Assembly (NCBI GenBank): GCA_903867275.1
Contig: CAIPQY010000268.1
Location: forward strand, 1-7,738
Origin: an uncultured bacterium
GTDB taxonomy: Bacteria; Planctomycetota; Phycisphaerae; Phycisphaerales; SM1A02
DNA length: 7,738 nucleotides
Direction: 5' to 3'
A program made the position numbers and the translations under genes. How positions within the stretch are numbered: the first letter of the stretch is position 1; every line of letters starts with the position of its first letter. Shown one piece after another: positions 5,359 through 7,738 of this stretch. A model generated the notes under the pieces. That model was given only the letters and a program-made list of their open reading frames with translations, ran no database searches and was not told where the DNA came from.

Positions 5359-5499
5359 TCCGCAGGGATCACTCGACGGAACGACGAATCAAATCACTCG
5401 CGCCGCGAGGCGCACAACAACTTCGGCAAGTAATCGCGGGCTTTCACCTCCGGGCATGTCGCCCGACCCGCGGTGAACGATGGATTCCACTTCGGAATC
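5354..5499 (+). promoter_or_regulatory. Structured rpsL-rpsG intercistronic region (four hairpins)
   Basis: Four inverted repeats occur in series. (1) AGTGATCC/GGATCACT, 8 bp with loop GCAG, 5354-5373, spanning the rpsL stop. (2) GCGCC/GGCGC with a GCGA loop, a GNRA tetraloop, 5400-5413. (3) An outer stem CGCGGG/CCCGCG (5435-5440, 5467-5472) enclosing CGGGC/GCCCG (5451-5455, 5461-5465). (4) GATTCC/GGAATC with loop ACTTC, 5483-5499. The rpsG ribosome-binding site at 5511-5518 is left free. No U-tract follows any stem, so none is an intrinsic terminator. In E. coli S7 binds the rpsL-rpsG spacer to repress its own translation; a similar role here is inference. Confidence 0.5.
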
Positions 5500-5524
5500 G
5501 CCGAGCCTTCAGGAGGAGCCCCCA

Positions 5525-6019
<495 letters not shown>

Positions 6020-6072
6020 AACCGGGCTTCGCGGTTCGGGGCCATGGGTCCTGAATCGAATGCAAGCACCTC

Positions 6073-6111
6073 AGCGCCCGCTGGTGTCGGCCAGCGGGCG
6101 CTTCTCTTTTT
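6073..6111 (+). terminator. Intrinsic terminator after rpsG
   Basis: A perfect 12-bp GC-rich stem (arms 6073-6084 and 6091-6102, core GCGCCCGCTGG) with loop TGTCGG, followed by a T-rich run ending in five T (to 6111). It lies 53 nt after the rpsG stop and closes the rnhA/rpsL/rpsG block. Confidence 0.93.
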
Positions 6112-6135
6112 GGGTGGCGCTGGGAGAATGCGCCC

Positions 6136-7173
6136 GTGACCGAGATGCACCAGAGGCAGATGCTGCTCGACTGGCTGGGTGCCGAAGGGCAGCGGCGATT
6201 GCGTGATGCGCACGCGCTGGTGGTGGGGTGCGGCGCGCTGGGTGGCGTGATCATCGAGTGGCTGGCGCGCGCCGGGGTGGGGCAGCTGACGCTGGTGGAC
6301 CGCGATGTGGTGGAGCCAAGCAACCTGCACCGCCAGGTGCTGTTCACCGAGCGCGATGCGCGCGAGGGCGTGCCGAAGGCCGAAGCGGCGGCGCGACGGG
6401 TGCGCGAGATCGCTTCGGGCGTGCGCGTGCATGCATGTGTGGAACATCTGGGCCTGGGCAACGCCTCGGAACTGGCGCGTGGCGCGGGCGTGATCGTGGA
6501 CGGTCTGGACAACATCGAGACGCGATTGGTGCTGAACGATCTCGCCGTGCGCGATGGCACGCCGTACATCTATGCGGCGGCGGTGGCGATGCAGGGTCGT
6601 TCGATGGCCATCATGCCGGATGGCGCCTGCCTTCGCTGCGTGTTTCCCGAGCAGGCGCAGCCGGGGGCGCTGGAGACGTGCGACACGGCAGGGGTGCTGG
6701 GACCCGTGGTGGGGTTGACGGCTTCGTTCGCGGCGTTGCAGGCGCTTCGCGTGCTGGCGGGGCGGGCGGATCTGCTTGATCGCGGCTTGTGGAGCGCGGA
6801 TCTGGTTGTCAATCGATTTGCGTCGCTGCGCGTGCCGCGCGATGTGGGGTGCCCATGCTGCGGCGTGCGGCAGTTCAGTTTCCTGCAGGCGGTTGGAGAT
6901 CGTGCCGCCAACCTGTGCGGTCGCGGCGCGGTGCAGGTGCTTCCGCCGGGTGGCGTGCGTGCCACCATCAGCCTGCCGGCGCTGGCGGAAAGGCTTCGCG
7001 CGCATGGCGTGTTCGAGATGCGGGGCGACCGACTGCAGGGCGAACTGGCGACCTGCAACGCCGATGGCGAGGCGTACGAGTTGACGGTGTTCGCCGATGG
7101 GCGCGCGATCGTGGGGCGCTGCACCGATCGCGACGCGGCGCGCAGCGTGTACGACCGATTCATCGGCGGTTGA
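6136..7173 (+). CDS. E1-like adenylyltransferase of the ThiF/MoeB/HesA family with LCGR-type C-terminal domain
   Basis: These enzymes adenylate the C-terminal glycine of a small ubiquitin-like sulfur carrier (ThiS, MoaD or similar) for thiamine, molybdopterin or other sulfur transfer. The 345-residue product shows the nucleotide-binding loop VGCGALGG (30-37), LVDRDVVEPSNLHRQ (53-67), Lys81 in the VPK motif, Asp125 in DGLDN, and two zinc-binding pairs CLRC (Cys165, Cys168) and CPCC (Cys239, Cys242). Cys182 in ETCDTAGVLGP matches the position used for thioester or disulfide chemistry in relatives. After about residue 245 comes no rhodanese domain but a roughly 95-residue segment with NLCGRGAVQ (259-267) and ELTVFADGRAIV (315-326). 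The start is GTG at 6136 with GGGAG 9 nt upstream; ATG at 6145 is possible. No carrier-protein gene is adjacent, so ThiF, MoeB or another role cannot be chosen. Its codon use favours GCG and GTG more than the ribosomal genes do. Confidence 0.88.
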   Translation: MTEMHQRQMLLDWLGAEGQRRLRDAHALVVGCGALGGVIIEWLARAGVGQLTLVDRDVVEPSNLHRQVLFTERDAREGVPKAEAAARRVREIASGVRVHACVEHLGLGNASELARGAGVIVDGLDNIETRLVLNDLAVRDGTPYIYAAAVAMQGRSMAIMPDGACLRCVFPEQAQPGALETCDTAGVLGPVVGLTASFAALQALRVLAGRADLLDRGLWSADLVVNRFASLRVPRDVGCPCCGVRQFSFLQAVGDRAANLCGRGAVQVLPPGGVRATISLPALAERLRAHGVFEMRGDRLQGELATCNADGEAYELTVFADGRAIVGRCTDRDAARSVYDRFIGG

Positions 7174-7198
7174 TGCGACCGGATGCCGGCGCGCGGGC

Positions 7199-7204
7199 TA
7201 GCAT
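7199..7204 (+). promoter_or_regulatory. -10-like box placing the start codon at the transcription start (leaderless gene)
   Basis: TAGCAT fits TAnnnT and ends 6 nt before the ATG at 7211, where transcription would begin. No Shine-Dalgarno sequence is present. The ATG also lies in a 12-bp palindrome, CATGCGCGCATG (7202-7213), which may be chance. Confidence 0.35.
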
Positions 7205-7210
7205 GCGCGC

Positions 7211-7735
7211 ATGACAACCACCGCCACCCAGACCAGCATCGGATCGATGATCGCCGCCGGACTTCGCATGGCCATCGGCTACGGCACCAAGCTGTGCGAG
7301 GATGTTCCTGCAGACAAGTTCGGCCACATGCCGCACCCCAACATGAACTCCGCGCTGTTCAACATGGCGCACCTCACGATCTACACCGAGCGATGCCTGC
7401 AGATGATCGGCCGCGAGGACCTGGCGCAGACCGTCGACCCGAAGTGGGAGGAGCAGTTCAAGAACGGCGCGCAGTGCGTGGAGCAGGATGGTCGCTATCC
7501 CGGCAAGGAAGCGATCATGAAGCGCTACGTGGAGCGATACACGGTGGTGGCCAGCGCGCTGGACGCGGCGGATGACGCCGTGTTCACCAAGCCGAACCCG
7601 ATGGGTGGTCGCATGACCGAGATGCTGCCCACCATGGGTGCGGCGGTGATGTTCCTGTGCGGCAGCCACATGCAGATGCACCTGGGTCAGGTGAGCGCGT
7701 GGCGTCGCGCCATGGGCATGGGCAGCATCATGTGA
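7211..7735 (+). CDS. DinB-like four-helix-bundle protein, putative metal binding
   Basis: This complete 174-residue protein resembles the DinB/YfiT superfamily: mostly helical, with a histidine in an early helix (His54 in FNMAHLTIYTER) and an HxxxH near the C-terminus (His153, His157 in SHMQMHLGQVSAWRRAMGM). In that superfamily three histidines bind a divalent metal, and members include thiol-dependent transferases, but many have no known reaction. No signal peptide or membrane segment is evident, so it is probably cytosolic. It follows the adenylyltransferase by 37 nt; the lack of a ribosome-binding site and a -10-like box at 7199 suggest its own leaderless transcript. The family call rests on the histidine pattern and length and not on a search, so a different helical-bundle family is possible. 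Confidence 0.68.
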   Translation: MTTTATQTSIGSMIAAGLRMAIGYGTKLCEDVPADKFGHMPHPNMNSALFNMAHLTIYTERCLQMIGREDLAQTVDPKWEEQFKNGAQCVEQDGRYPGKEAIMKRYVERYTVVASALDAADDAVFTKPNPMGGRMTEMLPTMGAAVMFLCGSHMQMHLGQVSAWRRAMGMGSIM

Positions 7736-7738
7736 TCG

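Noticed and set aside
5480..5524. Upstream ATG for rpsG adding 15 residues
   Set aside because: The strong AGGAGGAG at 5511-5518 lies 6 nt before the ATG at 5525, and the extension does not match S7.

Overview
The window looks like ordinary chromosomal core-genome DNA from a high-GC bacterium. My best guess is a planctomycete-like lineage (perhaps Phycisphaerae), based on the rpmF-plsX-fabH-fabD order with an extra gene before fabG, the GLSLGE form of FabD, and a ThiF/MoeB-type protein with an LCGR-type C-terminal domain. That assignment rests on remembered family features and has not been tested by a search.

Left half, minus strand (1-4205, read right to left): rpmF (ribosomal protein L32), plsX, fabH, fabD, a proline/glycine-rich lipoprotein and the first 30 codons of fabG. 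The genes are 3 nt apart, overlapping, or separated by at most about 70 nt, so they read as one operon. It couples a ribosomal protein to the start of fatty-acid and phospholipid synthesis: FabD makes malonyl-ACP, FabH condenses it with acetyl-CoA, FabG reduces the product, and PlsX passes acyl chains to phospholipid synthesis. The lipoprotein between fabD and fabG is not part of the textbook cluster. A sigma70-like promoter (TTGACA-16-TAACTT), with a perfect inverted repeat over the expected transcription start, precedes rpmF.

Right half, plus strand (4365-7735): rnhA (RNase HI) diverges from rpmF. Then come rpsL (S12) and rpsG (S7) with their own likely promoter, a multi-hairpin intercistronic region, and a strong intrinsic terminator directly after rpsG, so fusA and tuf do not follow. 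After the terminator are an E1-like adenylyltransferase (ThiF/MoeB/HesA family) and a small DinB-like putative metal-binding protein.

I see no mobile element, CRISPR array, tRNA, rRNA or defence system. The points most worth a second look are regulatory or small: a fabG with no ATG/GTG/TTG start and a well-placed AUC, an arginine at S12 position 88 (a known streptomycin-resistance residue), the structured rpsL-rpsG spacer, the lipoprotein inserted in the fab operon, and two genes whose -10-like boxes suggest leaderless transcripts. I found no convincing evidence of a wholly new multi-gene system.
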